From Hymenopus coronatus (lineage: Eukaryota; Arthropoda; Insecta; Mantodea; Hymenopodidae): a stretch of 64,000 nt of DNA. Location of the stretch: contig CM060895.1 of NCBI GenBank assembly GCA_030762935.1, positions 29,192,501 through 29,256,500 of the forward strand. Direction: 5' to 3'. The notes under the pieces are model-generated. The model saw only the letters and a program-made list of their open reading frames with translations, ran no database searches and was not told the origin of the DNA. Below, one piece after another: positions 23,946 to 36,422 of the stretch (positions are counted from its first letter, which is position 1; each line of letters begins with the position of its first letter). A program made the translations under genes and the position numbers.

Positions 23946-25618
23946 AACTGCACAAATTGACAGGATTGTAGAGGGTACCTAAATAAAACATTTGAGATAG
24001 GGAACTTAATGTCACTTTTGCCAAATGTCAGTCATAGCATGTTTTCTGGATCATACATCAATGGCCATAAATTAAAAATATGTGAATGTATGTGACCTAT
24101 TTTCATTCTGAATGCCTCATTTGTATGCCAGTAGTTGAAGGAATGCAGTATTGGTGCACAATCACAATGACATTTAAAATTATTGGACTTAAAACTTCAG
24201 CAAAATCACCTTTTCTTTGAGGGTGTGCATGCCACTGATAACAGTTTAGTGGATTTCAGATCATATGTAGTTAATTACAGTGCTTCACTATAACATATTG
24301 GTGGGTGAGTTGGTGTAGCACTGGTCATTGAATCCCACGATACAAAGATTGCAACACTCTCTGAAGTTTCCATGCTTTAGTTTTCTAATTTTCTTGTTTT
24401 TCTCAAAGAGGTAAACAGTTTGAGCAGCACTAATACATTTAGTTTACATTTCTGAAACCAAGGCAGTAAACCCTTCAGTGCAAATTACTTTCAAAAGACT
24501 GTGAATGATATTGACATTGCATTCAATATTAAATGCAGTAATTGTCAGGGAACCTATGTAGATTAATGCAATTAAACAATTAGGTTTGTTGAAAACATTT
24601 ATGTAATTTGTGCTTTAAAACACAGTAACTTAACTATGATTTTAGCAGTGGAATAAAAAAAAACCTGAGCTATTGCTACTATTCAAACAGCGGTACTTGA
24701 TTTTATCTGTATGCTGTTTAACCACTTGAGCTATTGTAGCCCTGCGAGACTGCACTTCTGAAAATCTGTCTAACGCCTATATGTGACTACCGCAAAAACT
24801 ATGAATTGTTAAACATTGTGTTCATATTGTAAACATATAAACATTATGTGTAAGGAAATAAATTGTCTCAAACGAGGTGCGAAACAAGATCACACTAACA
24901 TCCTAAGAAAATGTAAGTGGAAAACTTCTGAGCTCATGTGCTTTTTGCTGCCACATAGTATTGTGCATGCTTAAGAGCTTCATTTACCAGATGAACAATT
25001 ACTGACACAAATTTTAGCTGCTTGTGGTGAGGTTCACAACAGTTCTGGAATTTCTAATAGGGTACAGTCTATTTCTTCATACATACAATATCTGAAGGAA
25101 TATTGCAGGTCATCACATCAAACAGTTCATCGGATGACCTGTTATATTTTGTGCTTCAGATATTGTTTTATTTCTGGAAGTCTGTTTCTATTTGTCTTTT
25201 ATGCAGAGATGAAGAGGTAGAACATTAGTACTATCCTGACTTGTACATAGTTTTTATCAGTTTTATGTAGGTACTTTTTTTACTAAGAAAAGTTTTTAGT
25301 TGTATTTCATTTGAAGTCCATTTGACAGTGATAACTGCGAACTATACCTACAATTGTAATGTGTACATTACACATCAATGTATTATACATTTTAGTTTAG
25401 AAACTCCGTCTAGAAATATGGAAAAGTGTTAATTGTAACTGTTATTGAATTGTTCTCTGTTGCTAATTCATTTACATTTATTTTATTTATCAGTATAAAT
25501 AAATCTTATTGCATATATGAACATCTCATTATAAAATACAAACAAAGAAGACAACACCAAAATAATGGTATCTATGCAAGCTTCCTCAACCCAATGCCCA
25601 CACGATAAAACTGCTACT
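23946..25618. other. Non-coding stretch with a possible tRNA-like SINE scrap
   Basis: No gene is recognised. Around 24300-24370 a tRNA-like pattern can be made out: GTGAGTTGGTGTAGCACTGG as a loose A-box half and AAGATTGCAACACTCTC as a degenerate B box. It could be an old SINE head, but the B box has several mismatches. Confidence 0.3.
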
Positions 25619-25899
25619 CCCCCCCAGGGGCCTACTATGGTAGGTACAGGTTTGGCACTACCCGGGGTCCTGAGCCAACCTTAATCGACTCGTGTGGGCA
25701 ACCTCTGAGTGTTGAGGAAGTCAGTAGGTCTAAATGTCCATCCAAGTGTTAGCCATGTGTGGAGACCCGTGTCGGTGGAAAGGAATATCCTGGTTGGTTG
25801 AGGGTTGCATATCTGAGCCTGGGCCTTCTGTCTTTTCAGTCACTAGGGAGAGCACACAGCTTAATACACCATTTTGGTTTCTCCTTCACCTAAATGGGA
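25619..25899 (+). mobile_element. I-group LINE, copy D (5' UTR fragment)
   Basis: Seven C followed by AGGGGCCTACTATGGTAGG mark the family 5' end. About 280 bp of 5' UTR follow, through ACCATTTTGGTTTCTCCTTC. Homology stops at about 25899, where a jockey-type reverse transcriptase fragment begins. No ORF1 remains. Confidence 0.8.
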
Positions 25900-26138
25900 A
25901 TGGCGAATAAAATTAAATGAAACAAAGTCAATCCATATAAACTTCTCTAACAGGGAAACAAAAAAGGTACTCATTGAACTAAATGGAAACTCTTCCCTGC
26001 GTAAAAGAGGTAAAATATTTAGGTTTGGTACTGGATGAAAAGCTTAATAACAAATTGCATGTAAAAAGAAAAAGAAGTGAATTAGATCTAAGATTTAGAA
26101 AACTGTATTGGTTACTGGGACATTACTCAGAACTAAGA
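25900..26138 (+). pseudogene. Jockey-clade reverse transcriptase fragment
   Basis: Translation gives WRIKLNETKSIHINFSNRE, then LIELNGNSS. After a frame change near 26000 it gives EVKYLGLVLDEKLNNKLHVK and LRFRKLYWLLGHYSELR. This is the thumb region typical of jockey-type LINE polymerases (KYLGLxLDxxLxWxxHI; RKLYWLLG). It is about 80 codons long and bounded on both sides by 5' UTR sequence of the I-group family. It is a relic from a different LINE lineage. Confidence 0.75.
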
Positions 26139-26601
26139 CCCCCCAGGGGCCTACTACGGTAGGTACGGGTTTGGTGCACCCGCAGTCCCGAGCCAACCTT
26201 GACTCCCTCAGTGGGCAACCTCTGACTGGTGAGAGAATCACAAGGTCAAAATGCTCACCCACGTGTAGGCCATGCGTGGAGACCCGTGTCGGTGGAAAGG
26301 AATATCCTGGTTGGTTGAGGGTTGCATATGTGAGCCCGGGCCTTCTGTCTTTTCAGTGACTAGGGAGGGTACGTGACTTAATACACCACTTTGGTTTCTG
26401 CTTCACCTAAATGGGAGGCTAGGGACTAGCCCATCCCTAGTCAATCGGCCAGGACTAGGTATTATACCGAACTCCAGGGTGAGTGGGATGGCCAGCCTGC
26501 TATATCCCCTGTGTGGCCCTGTCATCCCAGTGGGGTGACACCTTGTTGGACTCTGTGGTGGGTGGGGAGAACTTGGGGGCTGAAAAATATAATTTACTTT
26601 C

Positions 26602-27975
26602 ATGGCAAAATCAAAAAAATCCATTAAATATGGTACTGAGTTCGGAAAAGAAGTAGTCGAGTGTTGTGGTCCTCGCTGCTTAATTGTTAATAGAACAGAG
26701 GAAGGAAGAAAGTTCTCTAGCATAAGCCATATTGTTATTCAAAAGGGTCTTGATAACATTGCTGGTCCTGTAAAATCTTGTATAAGAACTCGTAATGGCA
26801 TGCTCCTGGTAGAGGCAGAATCAGCATCCCAGGCTTCAAAAATACTAAAGGCCAAAATGTTAGCTAGCTATCCAGTAAAGGTCGATGTACACAAAAGCTT
26901 GAATTCTTCACGCGCTGTGGTAAACACGCGCACATTGGACGTTTGACCGGTGAAGAACTTCAAGAAAATCTTGCTCCCCAAGGTGTAACATCTGTGTATC
27001 GGGTTCAAAGAAATGTAAATGGAGAATTCGTGCCTACCCGTACCCTGTTTATTACCTTTGATCGGGTAGATCTCCCACAAAGTATAATAGCAGGGTATGA
27101 ATCCATTGAGGTAAGACCGTATATACCAAACCCGCTCAGATGTTATAAATGTCAGCGCTTGGCCACACCAGTGAATTCTGCCTGTGAGCTGTGGCAATAT
27201 CCTGCATGACAGAGAATGCACGTCAGCTCCAACGTGTGTTAACTGTAACGGTGAACATCTATCAAGTTCCCGTAGTTGTCCCCGTTTTGCAGAGTAAAAG
27301 ACGGTCCAGGAGATTCGGGTTAAAGAGAAGGTGTCCTTCTTGGAAGCCCGGAAACTCTTGCGAATCCGCCAACCCTCTGTCCCGAAGTATGGTACCTATA
27401 GCTCAGTTGTAGCTAAATCGGTACAAAGTCGGGAAATCGCAGCTCAAACCTACCATATAAACGGGGTCACGATTGCAGAAAAGATTCTCACAGCCAGCTC
27501 ACTTCCTAGGCCTTCGACTTCAACATCTAAGCCAGTAGCAACATCACCTACATCTGAAACTGTAAAAAGCGCTAAAATTAAATCGCCGCCAAAGCAATCG
27601 ACCTCTACCAACAAGTCTGGAAAGGTAATCATATATAAGGAACCAGAAAGAAAGTTTAAGAACATCTATGAGAGAACTGGCTTCCTCAAGCAAAGCGTAA
27701 AGTCTACTCCCAAAGCAACAAAGGGATACAAGAGTACACGGAAGTCCTCTTCTGAGGATTAATCTGGGAAGGACTCAGGTCGGCGACTTTCATCTTCGCC
27801 GGAACTCGAACCGAAATGTTTGGAGAGGGGTCCTCCCAAGTGGAGGAGATGGAGGCAGGTGATACTGCCCCCACTGCCAGGAGGACAGTGACAAAGAGGC
27901 AGGACCATCCTCCCGTAGAAGGTGTCTTCCCGACACCTAAAAGGAATAAACTCAATCGACCTCCGCAGCCTTCAA
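26602..27975 (+). pseudogene. LINE copy E ORF1, gag-like protein (broken)
   Basis: It starts MAKSKKSIKYGTEFGKEVVE and reads in one frame for 114 codons to a stop at 26944. It continues in another frame through RTLFITFDRVDLP and IPNPLRCYKCQRL. The first knuckle is broken by a one-base deletion (near 27158) and about 20 bp are missing between knuckles one and two. The third knuckle is followed by a stop (AGAGTAA, near 27297). A long open tail (27331-27762) with basic KSPPKQSTSTNKSGK ends at a stop after KSSSED. Confidence 0.8.
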
Positions 27976-28017
27976 AATAGAAACATCCACAATGTACAAC
28001 TTATCCCATTATAAAGA

Positions 28018-31000
28018 ACAATTGGTCGTATGTTTGCAAGAGACTAAGCTCCATCCACAAGACAGTTTCAAAATCAAACGGTACAGCCCTGTAAGGTGTG
28101 ATCTATCATCGGAAGAGGGTGTACCTGCGCACGGATGCACTATGATGATCATCAAAGATGATATATTCGCTCAATCTGTATCATTACAGTCCGACATCCA
28201 GGCAGCAGCTGTAAGGATTAAACTGTCACATACCAGACTCACTATTTGTAATATATACCTTCCTCCGAATGACGACCTCCGATCACTGATTTAGGGGATC
28301 TAGTTTATCAACTACCAACACCTTTTCTTTTGGTAGGTGATGTAAATGCCCACCATCCACTTTGGGGCTCACCTCGGGCTTATACGAGAGGGAAGTTAAT
28401 TGCTGATTTCTTAAATAATTCTAAGCTAATTCTCCTGAACACCGGAGAACCTACATTTCTCTCTCATGCTTGGATTTAGCAGTTAGTTCACCATCATTAG
28501 CATCTTCCTTACAGTGTAATATCATCCCTGATCTACATTCTAGTGACCACTTTCCATGTCTTATCAGTCTCTTGCCACAAGATACATGTTCCACACGTTT
28601 ACCTAGATGGTGCATCGATCAAGCCAACTGGAACCTTTACTCCCGATTAGCTGTCTTTTATTACAACGAGCACGACTCTGTGAATGTCTTAGTGGAGCAC
28701 CTCACGAAAAATATTCTTGATGCTGCCGAGCAGTCTATTCCACGGTCGACTACCCAAACCAGTCGTCGATTTCCGGTACCTTGGTGGACTGGTGAATGCC
28801 GGAATGCCTTTCGTGCTCGTAGGCGTGCTCTCAGGATTTTCCAACGTCGCCCAACACTGATAACCTGATTAAGTATAAAAAGAAGCGTGCCAAATCTAGG
28901 CACATTGTTAAGGATAGCAAAAAGACATCATGGAGCAAGTTTGTAGCGTCATTCAATTGACCTATTCCTTCCTCTATCGTATGGGATAAGTTGAGGCGCG
29001 TGGACGAAAAAACGACTCATACGCCAATTGCCGGTCTTAAAACAGCTGTAGGAGATGTTGATAAGTTTGACGTGGCCAACACTTTTGGCGGTGCTTTCGC
29101 TCAAGTGTCTAGCTCAGAGAATTATTCCCCTGGTTTTCTTCCCGCTAAGGCTCAGGTGGAATCGCAAGGTTTCAACTTTCGTTCTAAAAATCTTGAAGAT
29201 TACAATCGACTCTTCACCATGAGGGAGTTAAACCATGCACTATCATCTTCGCGAAACTCTGCACCAGGTCCTGATGGAATACACGTCCAAATGTTGCAAC
29301 ATCTCTCTCCTGAAGGTAAGGCCTCCCTGCTCGAGGTCTATAATCGTGTTTGGGTTGACGCCACTTTTCAGATTTTGGTTGAAAGGAACTTCTTAGATCT
29401 ACAGGAACTTTCTACTTGAAATAATTACTATCATCTAACTACAGGAATATTTCTCTGATAATAATGATGTTGTATGCTTTTCATAGTAGACGTTTTCAAC
29501 TACGAAATGATTTGTTCTGCGCCGGTTATTGACTAATTGAGAACACTCGTCTACAGCATGTAACTTGTATGACACGTTGAGAAATAATCCAAGATACGTA
29601 TTACTGTTACTCTGCTTTAACGTGCAGAAATATTACGTGAGGTATGTTCTCTCTAGTGAAGGAGATATCTCAGCATGCGAACTACACATGTTTCATGAGA
29701 GAAAGTTTGATTTTCACACTAATGAAACTAGTGAGTATAGAATGGAAAGAACCAAACACTTGCATTTTAGTTTCAAGTATGTGCGAAGAAGACTAAAATG
29801 TTGTTATTTATTTAACTTGTATTGTGTTCATTATCAACCGATTAAATTGACCAGTTAAGTATTTATAGTTCCGTGCATCTTACATGCTATTGAAGTCAGT
29901 GAAGTGAAACTATGAATTCACTAACTGTAGCCGCTTTTAAAATGTTATTATTGACATGTAATTAAAAATGAGTTTTACCTTTTAGAGTCATTGGCGCTCA
30001 AATTAATTGGCAACTCGTGGTTATACAGTGTTAAAAATAATACCTTCATTATTGGTATACAAATAGAAAATAACCATACATTGTTGTTTCCATGCTAGCT
30101 CAATCAATGTATAATGTTTCAATAACATGTGTAAGCGCTGAAAACTGAAATTGACGAACATCGTACCTATTTTGAAAGCTGGATAGGACCGTTTTCTTCC
30201 ATCCAGCTACCGTCCCATTTACCTCACCAGTTGCTTTTGCAAGGTGATGGCATGCATGATCAATAGACGGTTGATATGGTAGCTGGACCAACACCCAGTG
30301 ACCAACTGACCAACACCCAGAGCGGTTTTTTTGACGACGTCGTTCAGCAGCTAACCACCTTGTGTCGATTTCGACGCAGATAATTGAATAGATTCATGAA
30401 AAACTACCAAACCGTTGGGGTGTTCTTTGAGCTCGAAAAGGTTTATGATTCGTGTTGGCGGGCAGGAATAATACGTTCTCTATACAACTGGAAATATGTA
30501 GACGCCTTTCGTTATTGATTCGGGAGTTTATGAGGGACCGATGTTTCCGATTAAGGGTCAGCTCGGTTTTATCAAATATTTTTGTTCAAGAGAACGGAGC
30601 GCCACAGGGATCGGTATTAAGCGTCACACTGTTTGCTATAGCTATTAATTCTATCTCGAAATGTATTCTACCAGGAGTATCGTCCTACTTATTCGTAGAC
30701 GACTTTGCCACCTATTGTACTTCTCAGCGCACACCGTCTACAGCGTTTTTTTAGATAACCTCTCAGATTGGAGCTCTAAAAACGGCTTTCGCTTCTCTGC
30801 TGAGAAGTCACTCTCCATGAACTTCTGGCGCCGCAGGAGGCGATTACCACCTTCGCTGTAGTTTGGCACAGATTTACTACCATTCGCGTATGAGACGGGA
30901 TTCCTTGGGTTGATATTCGATAGAAAACTTTGCTGGTCACCACATATAGTACAGCTGAAAGCGCGCTGTAACCGTTCTCTGAATATTCTACGGATACTAA

Positions 31001-32039
31001 GTGGCACATCTTGGGGAGCGGATCGGACAGTCTTGCTGCGACTTTATCGCGCACTGATCCGAGTCAAGTAGTTTGTTCTTCGGCAAGACCATCTGTGCTT
31101 AGAAGATTAGACACTGTTCATAATCAGGGTATTCTTGTGGCTGTTGGAGCTTTTCCAACCACTCCAGTAGCCAGCCTTTATGCTGAATCGGCAGAACCCC
31201 CTCTGCAGTGTTGGCGCGATATTCTGTTCCCAAATTATGGCTGTGGGCTAAATTGCATGCCTTCGCATTCAATGTTCACTCCTTTATTTAACACCAGGCT
31301 ATACGAACGTTATAAAAATATTTCAATTAGTCCATGGCCTCCGGGTGTTCGCTTCCAAGAGCTTCTTCATAAACACGATATCGTAATGCCTAGTTTGTTT
31401 CGCAAGGGAGAAAGGGTGTACCCACCTTGGTTACATACAATATCCCATGTAAACCTCGGAATGACGGCATTTTGAAAGTCTACAATACCTTTTTCTAGTA
31501 TCTGTAGATGTTTTTTAGAATGTTTATCAAACTACAATGACCGAACTTGTATATATACTGACGGAAGTAGTGCACCGTTGGTGTTTGGTGTGCCTTTGTT
31601 TATGATACCGAACAATATACATTCGATTTTCATAGTGGTATGCTTCTGGGGTTAATGTGGAGTGTGCATGGATACCTAGTCACATTGGCTTGCCGGAGAA
31701 TGAACTGGCAGATTTTGCAGCAAAGTCGGCAGCAACCACCGAGCCTACAGAAACACGCTTAGAGTAGTGAAGGACCTTCCAACAAACTGGGTAACTTCCT
31801 CTCGTCATTCCCGACGGGAGGAAGTAATTTTGGCTCGTTTGCATATTGGCCATTGCAATGTTACACTTAGTTTCCTTTTTAAGAGTGAATCTGCTCCATT
31901 GTGTCCACTTTGTCTAGAAGATTTGTGTGTCCGTCATGTGTTGCTAGATTGTGTTAATCTAGCACATATTCGAGAATCACTACAACTGCCGGTCAGTCTT
32001 GCAGAGGTCCTGGCGGACGATAGTCGAGCGGTAGCTTAA
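28018..32039 (+). pseudogene. LINE copy E ORF2, endonuclease-RT-RNase H (broken)
   Basis: The N-terminal MAILQWNLRG segment is deleted; the frame resumes at QLVVCLQETKLHPQ. Endonuclease motifs TICNIYLPPNDDL and GDVNAHHPLWGS are visible. The reverse transcriptase is split by the 29371-30158 insertion and resumes at IVPILKAG. FVDDFATY (30692-30715) keeps both catalytic Asp. RNase H begins CIYTDGSSAPLVFG (near 31550) and includes IPSHIGLPENELADFAAKSA (near 31693). The C-terminal domain has LHIGHCN, PLCPLC and RHVLLDCVNLAHIRESL, a CCHC-like pattern common in RNase H-bearing LINEs. Numerous frameshifts and stops make it non-functional. Confidence 0.83.
29371..30158. other. 788-bp insertion of unknown origin inside LINE copy E
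   Basis: Reverse transcriptase homology stops after GACGCCACTTTTCA and resumes at CATCGTACCTATTTTG. About 21 bp of the target present in copies B and C are missing. The inserted DNA has no terminal repeats I can align and no matching copy in the window. It contains a 97-codon open frame (29565-29858) without recognisable similarity. It could be filler DNA from a break repair or a non-autonomous element. Confidence 0.55.
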
Positions 32040-32305
32040 GATTTTTACATTTTTGTCGAAGATAACCTTCATATTACGGATTTAGTTGTTTTTATCTTTG
32101 TTTTTGTATTAGTTTTGAAATATAGTTTTTCTCTTAAATCAGCAGTTTGTGGTTTTTTCCATGATTACTTTTATACATTGATTTTAAGGTTTACCTTTCG
32201 TTCTTATATATATATTTTTTTTATTGAGCTTTATCTCTGCCTTTTGCCATGATTTGTTTGATAAGGGCACTGATGAGCTTGTAGTTGAGCACCCTGAAGC
32301 ACTAA

Positions 32306-32336
<31 letters not shown>

Positions 32337-33019
32337 GCCAAAGCCTGGAAAGCAGTAGAACATTTGCAAAAGGCAGCTAGACAGAGAAAGCAGATGAAGA
32401 GAAAATAGCAGCAGGAGGATGACAGGATGCAGACTATGGCTATGGCCTACATTAGATAATTAAGATGAAGAAATATCAAACTGTAAAATAAAGTAGGTAA
32501 ATCTTCTGTGCTATTTTCTAGATAATTACATTTTTTCCACAAATAGTGTAGCTTTCCTCTGAAACTACTTCCCTCAGATCTGTGAAACTTGGTAGTATCT
32601 TCTATAAGTGTATGATGAACAATTCTGTGCAGCAGTTTTTTGATATTTTGAAAGTAGTAGTATTTATGATTATTCATATCAAGAAATTTACAACTATTTT
32701 TAAATGCAAAACTGAAAAATGTTAATTGAAAGAGTTAATACTCTTATCACATATTTTTGCACAGAGTTTATCATCTTTCATAAGGAACTTGATCACAAAG
32801 TTTTATTACAATTGCTTTGTTTGGGTTTTAGAAAAGGTACAGAAAAAAAAAGTATATAATTTCTTTGTTTTTTGCAGGGATCTCAATATTCCAGGAAATT
32901 GTTTAAAACTTTTAAGATTGTGTTTCAAATGCCCGATATTAAGTTTCATTACATTATCTGAAAAATATTTGGGTGTTATGGCCAACTCTTTGTAACCATG
33001 CATATTCACCTATGCCACT

Positions 33020-33110
33020 CCCTTAGAAACTATCAGCCTGAGTGAGGTTTGAGTCCACAATCTTAGGATCAGAAAGCCAGCACCTAACTAACTGAGCCAT
33101 TTAAACCAAT
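33020..33110 (-). repeat. tRNA-derived SINE-like sequence (minus strand)
   Basis: On the minus strand the sequence reads TGGCTCAGTTAGTTAGGTGC (A box region; plus-strand 33080-33099), then a stretch with GCTTTCTGATCCTAAGATT, then GTGGACTCAAACCTC (B box region, near 33044-33058). Promoter boxes and spacing are tRNA-like, but acceptor-stem pairing is not convincing. I take it as the head of a tRNA-derived SINE rather than a tRNA gene. Confidence 0.5.
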
Positions 33111-33194
33111 AATGCAGACCAAGCCAATAGAAACAATAGAGAAATACTGCAAAAAAAATACATTTAAAAATGAATAAAAATAAATAAAAAGTTA

Positions 33195-34420
33195 TGATTT
33201 GTAAAAACAGGAATAAGCTCAGCAGAGAAGAGGGGAGTGAATTTGAAGTTGTAAACAAGTTTGATTATTTAGAAGTAAGGCTAAACTACAATATAAAATG
33301 AACAGAGCAAAGGAAAAATGCACTAGGTGAGGGGAAATTAGCTCTAAATAGCATAAGAACATGCTTAAAGAAGGTACCAAATATGAGAGAATATATACAG
33401 CAACAGTGGAATCAAGAATGATGCATGGAATAGAGGTTTGGGGTCGGAAAAAGGGTGAGAATGTATAGATCAAACTCATAGGTCCTTTTGCAAACCCGGT
33501 GGAGGACAATGGATTTTTTTGGGTGTACAAATCCTTAGCATGGCTTCCTTCAGACGCGAAGTAAAGCTCTTGGTCCCATGTCATAGATTTATGCCATAAA
33601 AGAACCTCAAGCCTGATGAGGTCTCTGAGTAAAATTGAGCCGTCTTTCATGCCCAAAATAGAATGGGATGCTGAGAACCGCAGCAGTTGAAGAGCTTCCA
33701 TAAATAAAACTTCATTTCATTTTCAAATGGAGTAGCATTAGTTGAACTACGGGGAGCTAGGAGGAAGTGAGCAGTAGTTAAATGGATAGTGAAATACTGG
33801 AACAAGATCCAAACACTAGAACACAAGTATTTGCAAAATGGAAAATAAATTGCTTATGTCAATTAAAGGAAATTATAAGAGAAATTGGATTGGGGTAGCT
33901 AGACAAGCAAAAGACAATAGGGGGACATAAATTATGGAATAAAGTGAAAACAAGAAAAGACAATATTGGGAAACAAGAAATAATAGATAGCTTAAGGGAT
34001 AAGAGTACTTTAATATTATATAGGAATACTAAGAAAGTATGGGGAAGAGAAGAATACATTGATGTCTGTGGAAAAATGGAAAGAGAGGGTCTGACATGGG
34101 CAAGAACAGGAACAATGTTTTTAAAAGGTCTAAAAGTAGATAAAGATTTATGCCTACATGTATCAACATAGTTAACAATTTACATTGTATAATTGAGGGT
34201 GAAGAAACAAAAATGTGGGTTAAAAATTTTATCAACTGAGATAGTGTAGCTACTTAAAACTTTTTAGAAACAATAAGAAAGTATTTCTGAGACAACTAGG
34301 TAATTATACAGGGAAAGTAAGAGAGAAATGGGGGAGGAAAATTGCCAAACAAGGAGAGGATCTTAATAATAAAACTGATGAGGTTGTAAGTATAAAAGTG
34401 AAAAATAGAGTAAGTTAATA
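33195..34420 (+). pseudogene. LINE reverse transcriptase C-terminal remnant (different lineage)
   Basis: Plus-strand translation shows a decayed LINE thumb and tail. FEVVNKFDYLEVRLNYNIK is followed by KNALGEGKLALNSIRTCLKK and EVWG-like residues up to about 33465. After an insertion (about 33470-33720) the tail runs through NKVKTRKDNIGKQEIIDSLR, LILYRNTKKVWGREEYIDV and EREGLTWARTG (33944-34171), then GEETKMWVKNFIN. This matches the general layout of LINE polymerase tails (ILY..K..WGRE.Y, ER.GL.W...G). Stops are frequent. It is unrelated to the dominant family at sequence level. Confidence 0.6.
33470..33720 (-). repeat. Insertion within the LINE remnant, SINE-like
   Basis: About 250 bp with a higher GC content than its surroundings interrupt the LINE remnant. 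On the minus strand it reads TTATGGAAGCTCTTCAACTG, CTCATCAGGCTTGAGGTTCT and GAGCTTTACTTCGCGTCTGA. It covers most of a 160-codon open frame (33219-33701, -), which I regard as accidental. No promoter boxes are clear, so the class is unresolved. Confidence 0.4.
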
Positions 34421-36422
34421 GGACATAAAAATGTATAATTATAGGGAATAGTGCATATACATAAATAACGAGGATGTTAACTGTAGATGATACCAAATTC
34501 AGCAACTCCAGGAAAATAATTGTGTATATGTGTTTGTATGAAGATTTTAATTGAAAAGATGAAATAAATTATTAACTGTATAAGTAAAAAAGCAGACCAA
34601 GCATCATATTTAGCATATCTTGCTGTAAGTGCTGTGTCATTTCTTATTCCAGTCTGCCTATTCGTATTAGTGATTTAAAATGCCTTGTAGTTTCTTGGTT
34701 ACTTTTCTTTAATTTTCTAAAAAACGGCAATTTCAGATGCCCAAATTTATTATTATCAAAGTTTTATCTTTCATATGTACTTCCGTATATTGTAACTGAT
34801 CAACTTTACTCTTCACTTTTTGCAATTGTTTTGAAGAATAAGCTGCAAATGCATTTGAAACAATAGCAGCACCTGTTATTTGTAAACGTTTGTGCATAGG
34901 TTTCCAATTAAGTTGTTCATTTACTGTCATCCAGGAATTCTTAAACATTGCTGAATGTGTTATAGTCTGCCCTAACTGTTGCCAGAATTCTACCACATGT
35001 AGTTTGATTGAAAATCATATGATCCAACAAATTTCTGCATTCATGTTTGAAAACAACTTTTGACATTAGCAACTTATGACAAGACTTTGCAATCACATTC
35101 ATGCTGAAAGTTTAAGAAATTGGACATCAATCGCATACTTGTTTGTACCAAATATCTTTAGCTGAGATATATTGTCACCCCAATTTTCAAACCTGGTAAC
35201 TCCACTTTTTTGTCATTTTTACTTTTCTGTTGACAAAATATTGAATCTCTCTGCAGACTGAATATACTCTCTGTGTACTGTTCTTCAAGCATTTGAATTA
35301 CAAAATTAGCATAACTTGTATCTTCACTAATCATAATCTTAGCAATGCTTGTAACTCCAATAATTTGGGTACCTTGTAACTCCATCCATGCTATTTTATG
35401 CATCAAAACTCGTAGCTTCATATATTCTCATGCCTTAATAGCTAACTTCATTATTGCAGTTTTATGGTTGGCAATTCATGATGTAATATAACCGTGCTCC
35501 ATTTGATGTGGTGGGTGATTATTTAGTGCTCAATCAATTTGTACTCTGCTGTACCTACTGGCCAGGTCTTAGATGATTTGGAAATATAGTATTTAAGAGT
35601 AGATTCATACCATATTAGAACAAGACATATTTATAGGTATTCATTTCCTTGCAGCTATGTGATGAGCCAAATGAGTGCTTTATATGGTACTCCAAGGAAG
35701 TGAACACCCAAATTAAGCAACAGAAAACTTATTTGATACAATAATGAATGCAGAAATTCTCATGATGACAGGAATTGAACAGACCACATGAGTGACAAAC
35801 ATAACAGAGAACAAAGAAAAGGGCAATGGATTGGGAGTGGGAAATATGATAGTGTGTGTGAGTGAACTGATGAGGTGCTTTAGGATAATTAATTTGACAG
35901 AAGAAAAATTAATCCCCATGCAGCAAACAATGTTACTTGCACTGAGAGGCATTATAGGAGTAAATTATGTTGAAAGATCTCTAGGTTATTCAGAAGAAAA
36001 TGATAAAACAGAAAGGTTCCTTCGAGAACACAAAAATTCAAGGACATAAAGAACATGTAGAAAGTGAGAGAATCTGTTTGACAGAAGAGGATCATATATC
36101 CAAAAATCCATTAGGAGCAGCAGGAAATGAAAATGGTAATAAATGAAGAAAATGGCAACAAGTGGATAGTTCTATTCAGAAGATCACACAAAATAAGAAA
36201 AATCCAAGAAAATGGGTAAGTGCTATAAAGAAAACAAATGAGGGTGGACAGTGGAGTTACAATGTGGATAGAGAATGCTGTAAAGTAAAGCCCTGATGCA
36301 AATGCTCAGGTAACAATAATAAGGTCATGAAATGCTCACTGTTCACAGAAAATGACAGGAAAATCATTTTCAAAAGTTGCTAGAACATGGGGTGGCAGGA
36401 GAAGCATGCTTATATTGCTAGT
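34421..36422. other. Non-coding stretch
   Basis: Two minus-strand open frames (34733-34996 and 35158-35421) and one plus frame (35792-36049) have no recognisable domains. The composition is AT-rich like the rest of the window. They could be pieces of an unrecognised decayed transposon. I see no splice-site-flanked exon structure. Confidence 0.35.

Larger units (their letters stand above)
26139..32336 (+). mobile_element. I-group LINE, copy E (5' start to (ATC)n tail, interrupted)
   Basis: The only copy here with both the 5' start (six C then AGGGGCCTACTACGG at 26139) and a 3' (ATC)n tail (32306-32336). It carries the 5' UTR, ORF1, ORF2 through RNase H and the C-terminal motif, and the 3' UTR. 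A 788-bp foreign segment (29371-30158) interrupts the reverse transcriptase. A deletion of about 80 bp removes the start of ORF2 near 28018, and about 180 bp of RNase H are missing near 31638. The family's ancestral length is probably about 5.7-6 kb. Confidence 0.88.

Noticed and set aside
29565..29858. 97-codon open frame in the 788-bp insertion as a gene
   Set aside because: No domain, no promoter or splice evidence, and it lies in a segment interrupting a dead LINE.
33219..33701. 160-codon minus-strand open frame
   Set aside because: It spans a LINE remnant read antisense and a SINE-like insertion. No domain, no splice context.
34733..35421. Two consecutive minus-strand frames as a two-exon gene
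   Set aside because: I see no conserved motif and no convincing splice sites linking them.
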